Program-made: the position numbers and the translations under genes
Shown here: positions 52,141 through 64,000 of the stretch, piece by piece
How the letters are laid out: each line of letters starts with the position of its first letter
Position numbering within the stretch: the stretch's first letter is position 1
Source of the DNA: Varroa destructor
Lineage: Eukaryota; Arthropoda; Arachnida; Mesostigmata; Varroidae
Direction: 5' to 3'
NCBI RefSeq assembly: GCF_002443255.2
Contig: NW_019211460.1
Coordinates: 35,659,498 to 35,723,497, forward strand
Length of the DNA: 64,000 bases
Notes under the pieces: model-generated
Databases searched by the model: none
The model's input: the letters and a program-made list of their open reading frames with translations, nothing else
Told to the model about the DNA's origin: nothing

Positions 52141-54300
52141 AGCATCTTAAGCGTGCGGGTTGTTACCGAATAGTAAAGACTGGGTTATTAGAACGACAAC
52201 AATGTAAACGTGGTAGAAACAGCAAAGAGAACCTTCAGGCATTGGTTGACAAAGGCATGTGTCTACGTCGACAATACAGAATACCGACGGTCATCTACAG
52301 GTGTGAACAGAAACAGAGCGCTATAGGATGCTGACGTATGGGAACGTCCGGGAAAATCGAGCATTTCAACAAGTTGAAAGTCAGATACACAAACAAACAC
52401 AGACGAAACAAATTGAAAAAATTTGTTCGACTAAACATGCGTGTTTTGTGCCCCGTTGCGGATGTCCATAGGCGGTAATTAGACTGGTCGGTGAAGCCTG
52501 CCCGAGTTTTCCTTAGTCGGTATAGATCGACAACGAAAATAGTTCTGTTACGTTTGTGATTGACGTTGCCACAGATACACGGGCAAACATTAATTTTTGC
52601 CCTAATTTCTTGTTCCAGGGACCTGGCCCGTTGGTGCTGCCTACAAATGAAAGCATGTTTATATCACATTAAACGTATATTTACTCTGAAAAATAGAAAG
52701 AAAAAGCATACGACAAAAATGTACCGCAGACGCTTACCCTCATCTGAATACACATACTCTTGTTCAGTGGCAAAGGGCAGATATTATGTGCCTTTAGTGA
52801 TCAGTGCTATAATTAGTCATTAGAACCGTTGGAACTGTAAAAAATATAAATGGTACAGTACGCCACGTTTATTATATGTGCACATATAGCATGTGCAAAA
52901 ATTGTGTGCAGATTCGATGTCGTCGTACGATATTGACTTTCGATTACTTGAGCGACCGGAATAATTTATAAAACAATTTTTTAGCACAGGTATACATGCG
53001 ATATGTAGTGACGTGAGCCTAATATATACATCACGCTTCACACAAATTCACTGGTTGTTCTATTATTATTAGTACGAAAATTACTATTGACAGATCTGTC
53101 TTTCTTTAAAACCGATCTTTAGGCATCAGCAGAACGCGGGACCAACAAAGGCAGCATTGCCACATATTGTGGTAAGTAACAGAGACAGCGTTTAGATTGC
53201 GCATACGTGCTTGCGTGCGTGTATGCGGCCAGCGAATGTCGTTGCTCATTCTGACACTGCGTGCGGCAACAGTTTCTGGTCCCATGAAAGCAAAATCACA
53301 AGAGTCTTACTGCGGCCGAGCCAATGGCGCCATACTAAAGGCATCGCTGCTCTGATCCATAACACTATAAATATCTGTGACAAAAAGGAAACAAAATCGG
53401 GCTCTTCGTTGCCGTTCAATAGAATTTTGGTGTCGATCGAGGCGGTGACACGGGAGAGCCACAGAGCACAGATTCTAACTTATATCTTTTTCATCGTCAT
53501 CATTTCTTTATTGCCTTCATTTACAAGCTACGGCTTACAAGTGAATATCCCTATTATCGCCGCTTCAAAGTGGTGATGGATAAATGCCTTCTATATAGAT
53601 ACATGTGACGCTACTTTTTATGACAGCGGCCGACATGTCCTGTCTCCTAATGGTCCTGTAATTGTCACGAGACAATCACAAACTACGACACGCTCGCTAA
53701 TTATCATTTCTACCCTTTGGTGGATAAAATTCATACATTTCAAATTCGAAGCTAAGAAATGTGCTAAAAAAAACTCGATGGACGTTCGTACGGCCGTCCT
53801 TGTAAATGAAGCAAGCTACTGAAGTTCAACGTGGTGGCCGCCATCGTACATGTAATTATGTATAGTTGTAACTCAATTCTGTAATTGCATTTTGATCTTC
53901 TCAGCGAATGCTTCACGTTCACCCTGAAGCTTCGTCGAACATTGCGAACTGTTAACAAGCCACACATCCCAGCGGCTCATTCGGCCATCCTAGTTCGGTC
54001 AGGCCTAGTTCAGTATTAGTGATAAGCATAATTACGACAATACGCTCTCAGCGAAGCAGAAGATCAATGGGCCCCGACTCATTTGTAGAGCAAATTGACT
54101 ACTGACATCGCTGCATCCAGCTGACCTCGTCAATTGTACCTCTATAATTGAGTTACGTTTCGTGCTGGCACAAAAAAAAATGATCTAATCATCACCTCAA
54201 CCGTTTCGTCTTTGGCACACCTTGTACAACTTAGATAGTTTCAGTCGGTAGGTTTTGCCCAATATATATCTGTGTAACTGATGTATGCGTAGCAGGTCAC
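52140..54300. other. AT-rich non-coding stretch
   Basis: Short open frames (52560-52823, 53211-53576, 53764-53967 minus, and others) have no recognised content. No repeats or RNA genes are seen. Confidence 0.5.
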
Positions 54301-55430
54301 AGAGGAAAGCAAGTTAGTCGGGTCTAGATACACATACGATACCTCGATGCGCATGGCTTCTGCGTCGCCACTGGCAGGCGCACCGTACCGGGCGTACATC
54401 TACGGTTATGAAGTTACTTTGCGCCAGTGCCGCTGCTAAGACTACTGCGACTATCGTGATGTTCGTCGGAACCCGATAAAACGACGACAACAACAGCAGA
54501 GGCGGCAGCAGCAGCATCGACTGGCTCGGTGCAGCCGCTACTGTGGTAACGTGGAAGACGGTGTTCTAGAAAGCAGCGAGGGTCGGGCTGCTGCTTCGTG
54601 GTGGTCGTCCTTCTTTCTTCCTGATGTTACTGCCGCTGCTATTGCCGGTCGCTACAGAAGCTTGTGCTGCCTCACCGGCTTCCTCTTCCGGTGATACTCC
54701 TCGCTGCCTTCGGCTTCGATGGCATCCCGGACGACGAGGACGACAGCGACAGTGGCGGCAGTCGGTCCTCCGTTATCCTCTTGACAGCGGAAAGAGGGGG
54801 TAGACGAGTGCTGCTCCCGGCAGCGGCGCACCGTAGAGAACTGCATCGGAGCCCAGGGAAGATGGGAAGACGAGGCGACGTGAGACGGGGGGACAAAAAG
54901 AAGGTAGCTTCAAGATGTTACTACTTTCCTGTTCTTTCTCTCGATAGGTCCTCCTCTACCTCCGACCCAGCCGCAGCAATTCCGATCCTTCAACTGGAGC
55001 CGGAATCGGGTAAATCTTTCCACAGACGAATGCCGGTAGTGCTGGCGAAAAGTTCCCGACCCTTTCCTTTTCTGACTGCATCCCAACCATCTCACATCTG
55101 TCTGGCAACCCTCTGAACCACATTTGCCGATAACGTTGTAATGATGTTTTTGGTTACAGCGGGAGGGGTCGCGAAAGGGACAAAGTAGAACATTTAGATC
55201 AGACCACCCGAACGTAGTACAGATTCAGCCAATGGCGAGGGAGCGCGACTGGATGCAAACGTCAATGGAACGGATATACTGCTGTGAACGAAGCACAACA
55301 AACCAACGACGACGACGACGACGATGATGGCGGAGGTGCGCTGGATGGGGATGGGAAAAGGGGAGATCGGAATCGAGTTACTAATATGATAGACTGAGTA
55401 AAATAACGTCTCTAATGAGAGCATCGTCTC
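54300..55430. other. GC- and CpG-rich island, candidate promoter or untranslated exon
   Basis: This is the most GC-rich part of the window, dense in CG dinucleotides and in CAG, CGG and ACG runs. It holds the longest open frame in the window, 54664-55116 plus (150 codons), and overlapping minus frames at 54314-54517, 54652-54846, 54672-54896 and 54910-55095. The stacking shows that stops are merely scarce. The 150-codon product is rich in Asp/Ser and Arg early on and has no recognised domain. A good acceptor-like sequence, a pyrimidine tract ending GATAG, lies at 54947. A transcription start or 5' exon of a neighbouring gene is plausible, but this is inference. Confidence 0.35.
55306..55323. 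repeat. (ACG)6 microsatellite
   Basis: Six ACG units followed by ATGATG. It is a simple trinucleotide repeat at the edge of the GC-rich island. Confidence 0.9.
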
Positions 55431-57820
55431 GAACGTCACTAGCCTTCGACTTTGAGATCACATCCATTCTCTCTGTCCAAAAATTAAGCGATATTTCGTA
55501 GAATGATTATTTTCGCAGGCGGGCTACATAAGACATAAGGACAAACCTCTCATTGAGTTGCCTGTATGAAGTATGTTAAAGTGTGAATGTGAATATTAAA
55601 GTTAATCTAAATCATATCTAACTGTGCTCCTTGCGAAACGCAAGATTAATGACAAACGCGATTTACGTGAGGACGTTTCAACTTACCCCCATGAACAAAA
55701 GCATTTATTAATTAGGCGCTTCTGGTAAACATTGTCAACTGAATGAGCCCCGAATGTCATCCCAGTCGCACGTACCTTTGAGGTAATCCCAAAGCTACCT
55801 TTAAAATAACATAAACTTATAGATATCGTTTTCGTTTAGAACAGGAAAAAGTAAGACCGTGCTTGTGATATATAGTTTACAATGCTATCTGTGCTCGGTC
55901 ACTTGCGCACAACGTTAAGAAATATAATGCTATCGCAGAAAGTACTCAGGGAATAATTTTCAGTTTTGTTCTGACTTGGTATATTAACAGCGTTGGCCAG
56001 GCTCGCAGACAGTATCCCTAGTTGATAAATACTAGTATATATTTGGAGAAAAAATTGAGGTTCCTTGTTAAAGAGGCCACTTGCGGTAGGCTCGAGCCTC
56101 GTTAAAACATGTACACTTCGTCGTGTATTTCAGTTCAATTGGGACGTACTTCGGTTAGCGTTGGCCCTTCATTTAGACCGGTACGCTTGTCTACACCTGT
56201 CAGGCGCCAATAGATCGATAAGGCGATAAGGGTACATTAATGGGTACATATGGTATAAGTGCAGCTCGGCGAAATCCCATGGACTGCAGAAGGGTTAATT
56301 GGGATGGTAGTTTTGTCGACAAAAGCAACCCTCCACACGTGGTTTCTATTTGCAGCATTTTTTTTCAGCTACATTGATGGGGTGAGCTCGGCCAACTTTT
56401 CTATAAGATAGCACGATTGTGCTTTGGTTGTTAACGGCACTAGACATATTGCAGAGGATTTTCCGTTAAGTCTATGATCTAGCTATTGAGAACATCGTAC
56501 TTCGATCGACCGGCAGCGCAGGTTAGCCGAGTAAAGATTCACAATTACCTTTCGCTTAGTTTCCAAATTAAAGCGAGTACTAGCTACTTTTCACCTTTCA
56601 TTTCGCTGGCGGCTTGTGTTTACTCTAACAATTTGCGGATCTAAAGTTTTTTCTTGCTCTTAAATAGAGTTTCACAGCACGTAGATTTTTTACATTAGGA
56701 ATCTGATGTCATGGTCACAAATAACGACCCATAGATGAATCTATAGGGTACATCGGAAAGCAATTTCTCATCTTCAAAATTCTTTAAATCGTTCTAACTT
56801 TTCTGAGGAGTCAACCTAGTCTACTAGAGTAATCTATTTGGCTTCCCGTTTCCTTTCAGCTATTAAGGCAATAGTCTATTTTTTCGGCTGCTGACATAGA
56901 TATCCACTCAACCGTAACCAGGCTTATCTTCGAACCTCTGACTCTTATTTTGAATCGCTTGTTTCCCGAGCCGTACTATATGGATTTGATTAGTTATAAT
57001 CCGGGAAAGCAAGTCTAGGTTTTCAAGTAGGCATAATAGGATATTTGCCTAACGTAGGTAAATGTTATTGAAACTGCCAGAGACTCATGAAGCCAAAAGC
57101 TGACATACAACAAGACTACTAATCGGCATTCTTCGCCTCTTTAGGGCCTATGTGTTATCAATTTTTGACTCACAGTTTGGATTTAATGATTTGTTGTATT
57201 TCCGGTACTAGGGCTTCCTATTGAATCGTTTACCTACCCTTTGTTGCGCTAAAAGTTGTTGTAAAAGTTCCCTTACTTAACTTAGTTAACTTTTTAGCGA
57301 TTGACCCTTTCATTAACCTCATGCAAGATTCACTTTATTGTGATAGTGATGCAACAAGCTCCTACGAAGCTTTTAAATTCATTGGGCTCAATCGTCACTC
57401 AACAGAGCAGCCTAATCCGCTTCTTGCAGACGTCCCAAATCTATGGGGTTTTAAAGTCCTGAAATCTCTTTAAACAAAAACTCTTTCAGATACTGTTCCG
57501 TGTTCGCCTTCAACCCCTTATATGAATGGTCCTCATTGCCTCGATTGCATATACTCTGACAGCTGGAAATTGCTGAAAAAGGTATGATCGAATAGCACAT
57601 AAGACATCTACAAGCGAACCCTGCTAAAATATTCACTGCGTACCAAACATAGGTTAGTCGTACGAAAGAGAATTGCTTCAAGTTTCTAACCAAACGGTTA
57701 AATAAAATGCACGAGTGGCAAATATTGAATGTTGTTGATTATTATTTTTGATTAACTTATAACAATATTGAACACAATTCATTTGCTAAAAAAATATTAT
57801 CCAGCTTGTGACGTTATGCG
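55430..57820. other. AT-rich non-coding stretch
   Basis: No open frame of interest apart from 57451-57693 minus (80 codons, unrecognised). No repeats are seen. Confidence 0.55.
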
Positions 57821-58980
57821 TTCATTTAAGTCGATGCCATCCAAGAGGCTGAAAAGGTGACTTCTTTAGCTGGGTATCTGGAAGAAGACCCAAAGAGAGT
57901 CGGCACGGGAGAGAGAGATGCAAAGGGGAGAGGATGGGGGGTACGTCTACATACGTTTCGTTAGCCAAATATTCGTTTTCTTCGTAGAAACGTGAGTAGC
58001 CAGCCATTCGGCAATCGACGAGAGGATAAACGAACGCTGGTTAGGCCATATATATTTGTCTGGTGGGAACATTAAACAAAGATGGTGGGCGGGGAAGATG
58101 GTTTTACTGATTGGCGGTCGAAGGGTCAGCTAATAATTGTGTAGCTTCGTCCTCTTCTTGTTCTTTTCTTATGTAGGTGCAGCGAAGTAACAGAATAGAG
58201 CAAAGGCAAGACAAGACTGATCAAAAGGGTGTCCAACCTAGGTCTTCATTGGTATTCTTGTACACAGCTTTCAATCTGTCACAACCAAGCTACAAATTCG
58301 CCAATAGAAACACAACATTGACAAGTACAACATTTGTCCATGATCATTTCGCATAAAAAATACTAAATCCTAACGTATTTTATATGACACGAAATGCAGT
58401 TCAAGATGTATCATTCAGCGGTTGTATGGCTACGTACCCTACCTGTAAAGATCCCGTTATTATCATTACTATTATGATTATGGTAAGAGCTAGAAGTAAA
58501 AAATATATGACAGATATTTTAAAATGATAGCCTTGCTTGAGGTAACGAATCTTTAGTTGAGCTTTAATTAAACGAATCAGCTGATTCTATTTTATGCTTA
58601 TTTTAGGAAAACCTTGTAGGGATGTTTTGATGTACTCATGACAAACTTGTGATCTTGAAGGTACTAAATTTCACTGGTATCGGGAAAGGAATATTTCGCA
58701 TCAGCGCGCGCTTTTCGAATTAATTCCTGTGTAACTTTATAGTGGGATAGTCGGACTTTTTTTATGAACGGCGAAAACGCCTAGACTAGAAAACTAGATA
58801 CATGTTTTAGTGAATGCATTGCTAGTGTTATTTAAAAGTGCTGTTACTCACGAATGTGAAACTGTAATCAAAGGCCTGTCCGTTCGCATATTTTTTTCGA
58901 TAAAAGTACATCAAATTGTAATCTTTCTACAACCTTATGCATTAAATGGAATAAAAGCCTGCAAAAGGCTAAGGACCTGC
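57820..58980. other. Small GC-richer patch followed by AT-rich DNA
   Basis: Positions 57,820-58,110 are G-rich on the plus strand, with one 61-codon minus frame. The rest is AT-rich, with one 61-codon frame at 58810-58995. Nothing is recognised. Confidence 0.45.
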
Positions 58981-59720
58981 TCGTCATATGAGTAAACCCT
59001 CGGAGACCTCGGCAGGGTCGTAAGTGAGTCTCTCATCCGTCTCCTCCAGACACACGAAGGCCACACACATCGCTAGCGACAGCGACTAGTGGTAAAGGTG
59101 GGGTCAGAATAGTATCTGCTGGGTGGGGGGTATGAATTGACAGAAAATGGGAATAGGCAGCCTAGGACATAGGCTTACCAACACGACGGTTGCTAAGGAG
59201 GCCACGTCGAATGTGGGACCTCGCTTGGCCTACTCGTTTCGGTTCCCCGCAGCTAACCCGTGCAAATCGGGAAAGCTCAAGGAGAAATCGATCTTATTGC
59301 CCCAATCAAGCTATCCACCTAGCGAAGCAACACCCCGTTTATTTCTATATTTTGGCTTTTTTTCTATCAAATTAGCAACACTAGAAGGGCCGAACCGTAA
59401 GGGTTTTGGCCGGGTTTGTTCGCGACGACGCCCCTACATGCCGATAGTACTGGGGTGCCACTCCGGACGCGGGATTTGACTCCCTTTTTTTTCTCAGAGC
59501 GTGAGACCCAGATCACCGAAGGTCGAAGCAACATGGCCTCATAACGTGCCGGACAAGCAGAAGGTAGCGAACGAGAAGAAGACCTTTCTTCAGCTAAGAA
59601 AATAGCCTTATATCGGGACAGCAGGAAATTGTCTTCACTGATAGACGGATATAGGATGAACAGAAAGAGCATAGGTCAGTGGGGACTTTCGGGGAAATCT
59701 TGGAAGATGGGGTTGGGAAT
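58980..59720. other. GC-richer patch, no recognised gene
   Basis: Composition rises. Open frames of 110 codons (59147-59479 plus) and 101 codons (59367-59672 minus) overlap at their ends and carry no known motif. It could be regulatory or untranslated transcribed sequence. Confidence 0.35.
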
Positions 59721-62700
59721 AAGAAGGATATTGTTCTTTCAAAATATAGGTCTCTGAAGGCGTTATAAACTTCGAAACAAAATAACTCCTTAAAGATACC
59801 TCGAGTGAACTCTAGAAGATGATCCGTTTAAAAATGTAGTTTAGAGCAGGACAGTTAGACTACGATACTAACAGAGGGAAACCTGAACGGAATGTTTTAA
59901 CTACTAGGTCGTCGATGACAGGCGACGAATGATTATTAAGGCCGCCTTACTCCAAGGCATGTCGATATTTCTCAACGGATGTATTTAGTCAATTGGCCTT
60001 ATTCGCCATGATAAACGCTTCGATTATCAGAGCATAGCTGCTCGCAGAAAAGTAGGAGCTCGGTTTACAGTTTTTGTACCATCTGCAATCTTGGCTAAAA
60101 ATACACAAATTTGGTTAGCAAACACGCTTACCTAATATTTTAAGCACAGCCACTTACATATAATGGGAAACTTATTATTATAGTTACTTAAAAAGTCGTC
60201 CTTAACGTACAGTTGTATAGAGTACGTAGACTTACAATGTAAACAAGTTGTGATCACAAGAGTCAAAAAAAACTTGCAAAGACTGTGAATCAGTCACGAC
60301 TATAGTCAACCAGACACGTGAATATGTGTTCTCTTTAAATCTGAAGAAGTTCTAAGCCCCTATTAAATTGGCTGTTGGTTTTTAGGGCGTGGCGTTTTTG
60401 AGGGCTTTGCCGACACTACCTTACCAATAACGTTAACCTGCAACGGACGCGACAATCGTAATCTTGCCTCCAGAAAGGGTTGTTATAAGGGATTCTTATC
60501 TGCATTACTCACATCATTATACGGCACACAAATGACAACTTCTATGTGCCGACACTTTTCTGCAAAAACTATCGTACACCAACATAAATTAGAACGTTCA
60601 TTAAGAACGCTGGAAACAAATGGGCGGAACATTCGTTTGTACGTGTTTTAACCGATGGGATGAAAATAAAAGCTTTTGTTAAACGTTGTAAATAAAGGAT
60701 TTGGCCAATTATTTTCGGTTCGTTTCCACGAACTACAAATACGTCACGTTTGCGATTTTTGCAGAGAATCACGTAGAAGACGTTACGCCACGCTCACGTT
60801 GAAAACTTCGCTTCTTAAACGATCAGAAGTTAGCGATACAACAATTAGACAGGGGTTAACGATTAGCGCAGGTTAATAAGTGTGTAATTATATCTGAATA
60901 TTGTAAACTGAGTGGATTATATTGAAAACGGCCCATTATATTTTGTACAGGGTTGCTATATATACCATGTTGATGTATTGGACATTCTGAATATTCTCTT
61001 GAATATGTGGCCGAGCACTCAGCCAGCTTTGAAGACAATGAATGACAAAATCCAACATACGTATTCTTCGGGTTAACCGAACGCCATATCATTATTTTAT
61101 AGCAAGGCAAAAAACTACTTCTCATGAAGCTTACTAATAATACCAAAAAAACACATGGGTGGACGAAGATAAAATGCTTTAATCTATCATAATATAAAAA
61201 GATTTTTTTTACTCGCACAGATTATGTACTAAATAAAATATTACTCATAAATGAAGATGGCTGTGAGGCTCCTTTTCGCCGTATATATAAAAGTCACACG
61301 TTAGGGCTATTCCAGATAGGACACATCCGAGCAAGCCCATTAGTAAATTATTTGAATAGTTTATCAAACCAGACCGTCTTCAAATCAGCCGAGTGTATTA
61401 CCAATAATATGCTAAATGATCATGCCGCGTGCAGATTACGTGCCATCTGCTATCGTACTTGTGAAAGCAGCAAATACGGTGCTTTACGGGCTCCACCCAG
61501 TGCCACCCGCCACTTTGGAGCTACGTCCATGAATGTGAGAAAAGATTCGATAAACACTTTTGGTAGATAGGAACTCTCAGGACAAGCTGTACGGCGAACG
61601 CTTATGCCTACAGAATAAGCGCTACGCGTAAATGGTCGCGCCTCCTTTCTTGCTGATTCGACTAACCCCAAAATGACGTCCTCTAGACTAGAAAACAAAT
61701 GAAAAATATTATCAAAGTGTTTCTTAACTAACTTCTATATTAGCATGTCTTTATCTAATTAGTACAAGGGAGGATTTTCCTGCAAATGGACATCAGACAA
61801 CTCGGAAGTCCCCATTGTAATTTGCGCAATTACTAATTAAGAGCCGTTAAAATTATGGACCACGCAAGATGCCGTCTATAGACAGATGAAACGAAAAGAC
61901 CAATAAATCTAGGGTCGTCCGTTTCGATAGCCGTTAAGTACTATAACGAACTCCTGCGCTGCGGCTGTTGGACCTCTATAATTTATAGCTGGAGTTAGCC
62001 TCACATACGTACCTTGCAGGCGGGCCGCCTTTCTGTTTCGTATTTTTAACATAAAGGAAGACGCATACTCTCCGAAATTTAGTGTAACAGCGGATCAGTG
62101 ATGGAACTGTTTTTTTTTTTGGTTACGTACAAAAACTTCGGTATTCTTTGATAAGCACATTTAAACGAGTAGCATATATTCAAACCGAAATAACAAGCAG
62201 ATCTGAATGTGTACGTATCTTTTTTTTCTTGTTTGTGATATACAAAGCTGCTAGGAGGCCATCACAATAAAAAAGACACTTATCAAATACATCTTTTCGT
62301 AGAGAACAAGCAGTATCTACGTTTTGAATCTTCTACAAAGAGAGCTACAACTATGGCGCACACTTCTACGGTCACAACCTGTGTCCTTTTTCGTTATTGC
62401 TATAGCGCTGATAAGCGATGACCGGTTTTAAACCTCTTAGCGCTTGGCAATAATACAGGATTAGATAATACATTATTCAGTGCGGCCACAGTATAGTTGG
62501 TCCTTACGTACTGCATATTAAGCATACTTCAAATAGCTGCAACTTCGAATCAAACGGAGCATGCCTACGTTCGGCGTCAAACAGAGAGTACTACATATAC
62601 CAAAAGTTATCACCGGATCACCATGGGGCGTGGTTTCGGCTGTCGCAAATGTTTACTTTACTTCGCAGCCTCCGTCAAAACGAATAAATAGCTTCGCTAG

Positions 62701-62880
62701 ATTATCAGTCATGTAAATAAATCAGCATCGGCGTTTGTTCTGTGTAATTAGTAACACAAATTTCTTCAACTCTTATCTGGAAATCTATGATATGACTCTA
62801 CATAAGCATTATAAGACTGTTTTTAGCTATGTACGGCAGACTCACTGTTAGGAATGGTGCAAAAATGTTGCGGAGCAAAA
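59720..62880. other. AT-rich non-coding stretch
   Basis: No gene is recognised. The longest frame is 60856-61218 minus (120 codons, no motif). A consensus-quality TATA box (TATATAAAAG) lies at 61284-61293, 59 bases before a 72-codon ATG frame at 61352-61570. I treat it as a weak promoter candidate only. Confidence 0.45.
61284..61293 (+). promoter_or_regulatory. TATA-box-like sequence
   Basis: TATATAAAAG matches the animal TATA consensus and sits in a slightly GC-rich context (CGCCG before, GTCACACG after). Transcription would start near 61,314, but no initiator matching the arthropod TCAGT type is there. The downstream 72-codon frame is unrecognised. A chance match is likely in AT-rich DNA. 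Confidence 0.15.
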
Positions 62881-64000
62881 ATCTCTAACGGCAAGCCAAA
62901 GCTACGGTAAATGGTCCTGGCAAAAAGAAGAGGGACGGCGGCCTACATGTGTGCCCGTAAAAAGCTGATTTCGCTGCTTTATGCTGTGCTACTAGCCGAT
63001 ATGTAGGCCTGATCGCATTCGCAGGCCAATGGATTTGGGCATATTCGCGATCACAACACCCAGCAGCAAACACTAACGCCAGCCAAGATCGGCAGTTTCT
63101 CGTTCCTTTTTTCTTCGATTTTCACAGGTAGTTGCGGCGGCAGCGGGCGAGTACATCGTTGCGCCTTTGTCGGCGCTATGGCTCCGCTCGCGCCTCATCT
63201 TCATCGGACAACGAACGACATCTCCATTCTGTTGGGTATTGACGTCATCCTCGGATGTTTTGGATGTATAACATCAAGCACAGCAACTCTTGGTATCCTT
63301 TTCTTCCTTTTTCTTCATTTTCTTTCTGTTCGGTGTGGCGTTGTCATAGCCAACGCCATTCGATGTTACCGGTATTGCTTCTGGCCCTAACTTGGTCGAT
63401 TCGAACAGAGCTTCGGTTCTTTCACTAAAATGAGGCCATGAACGCCATCGGCGGCAGACGCCTGCTACCGCAACGTGAGAACCATAACGAAAGGAGACCT
63501 ATGGAACCTATAGTGTGCTTTTACAGACGATACACCGTAGCATGAGAGCTTTCAGGCCCGTTTTGAGAAGCCCGCCCTTTCTTTCCTTTCGACATCGTTC
63601 CGCGGATCTCTTTTTCAGACCCTCTTCCCCCGTTTCACTGGCCTGGCCTGGCCTGGCCTTCTTTGCCCATCTGACGCCCACGTCCACTGGCAGAAGCAGT
63701 ATCACGGAACCACTCCCCGCTGTTCTCGCTACTACTTCGACTTCAACTGCCATCGCCATCGATGGCCTCTCGTGTCGTCGCTAACAACGACGATAGCAAC
63801 GTCAACAGCGAGCATTGGTGGTGTTGCTGCTGCTGTCGCTAGTGCTTTTGCTGGTCTGGACTTCCCATTCGGCAGACTTCCCATAATTTCCCTGCCAGTT
63901 TTTCGGGGCGTACTGCATATCTTTCAGCATCGCCGCTTCCATAGAATAGGGTAGGACCAGTGTTCCTCTGTGGCGCGCGGTAGCAAGCCACAGTCGTCGG
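62880..64000. other. GC-rich region at the right edge, candidate exon or promoter
   Basis: CG dinucleotides are frequent and the region continues past the window edge. A possible branch point CTAAC (63072-63076), a pyrimidine-rich tract and CAG ending at 63127 form a splice-acceptor-like arrangement on the plus strand. Downstream frames (63178-63390, 63515-63784, 63772-63954 plus; 63508-63759 minus) overlap and resemble no known protein. The DNA is rich in CTG, TTC and GCC, which gives low-complexity Ser/Thr/Ala/Leu translations. Confidence 0.3.
63641..63659. repeat. (GCCTG)n short tandem repeat
   Basis: Nearly four tandem units of GCCTG. It is a small pentanucleotide repeat. Confidence 0.85.

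Noticed and set aside
54948..55009. A 62-base exon between an acceptor-like site and a GTAAAT donor
   Set aside because: The only matching upstream donor (AAG before GTAGCT at 54,903) would leave an intron of about 45 bases, which is too short for most animal introns, and there is no other support.
54664..55116. The longest open frame in the window (150 codons) as a gene
   Set aside because: It lies in a stop-poor CpG-rich island with four overlapping frames on the other strand, has no known domain, and is within the length expected by chance in 64 kb. It is kept only as part of the island.

Overview
This window looks like non-coding DNA from an animal nuclear genome, most likely an arthropod. 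The base composition is moderately AT-rich. I see no operons, no dense gene packing, no rRNA or tRNA genes, and no protein I recognise. Simple repeats are scattered throughout (TA, GT, ATT, CAT, ACG, GGA, poly-T, poly-C). One possible 3' tail of a non-LTR retrotransposon is present. A mite or similar chelicerate would fit, but nothing here proves the species. The longest open frames reach only about 150 codons, overlap one another in several frames, and several begin with GTG rather than ATG. That is what chance predicts for 64 kb. The window is therefore best read as intergenic or intronic sequence.

Layout: positions 1-27,512 are single-copy. AT-rich stretches alternate with GC-richer patches near 2.2-2.9, 4.8-5.8, 6.5-7.1, 10.2-10.6, 15.4-16.5, 19.3-21.2 and 23.9-24.6 kb. 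This part contains a strong G-quadruplex motif (8,470-8,502, minus strand), a 16-base C run (17,301-17,316) and a perfect 26-bp hairpin (26,870-26,926). Positions 27,513-50,547 form the main feature, a mirrored double duplication in the order A - S - A - 25 N - B - S - B. A is 9,400 bp, B is 1,875 bp, and S is a 215-245 bp segment carrying a GGA microsatellite. Positions 50,548-64,000 are again single-copy, with GC-rich patches near 51.8-52.1, 54.3-55.4, 57.8-58.1, 59.0-59.7 and 62.9-64.0 kb that could hold promoters or untranslated exons.

The copies of A and B match base for base wherever I compared them, and the offset is constant from end to end. Their boundaries are blunt, with no shared sequence at the joins. 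The N gap sits exactly where S should be. The simplest reading is that the true locus is A-S-B, and that a gapped version (A-N-B) has been inserted into the gap-closed version at the GGA repeat. About 11.5 kb of the window is then a false duplication. A real, very recent pair of tandem duplications anchored on S is the alternative. I found no convincing new biological system, and no gene interactions can be described.
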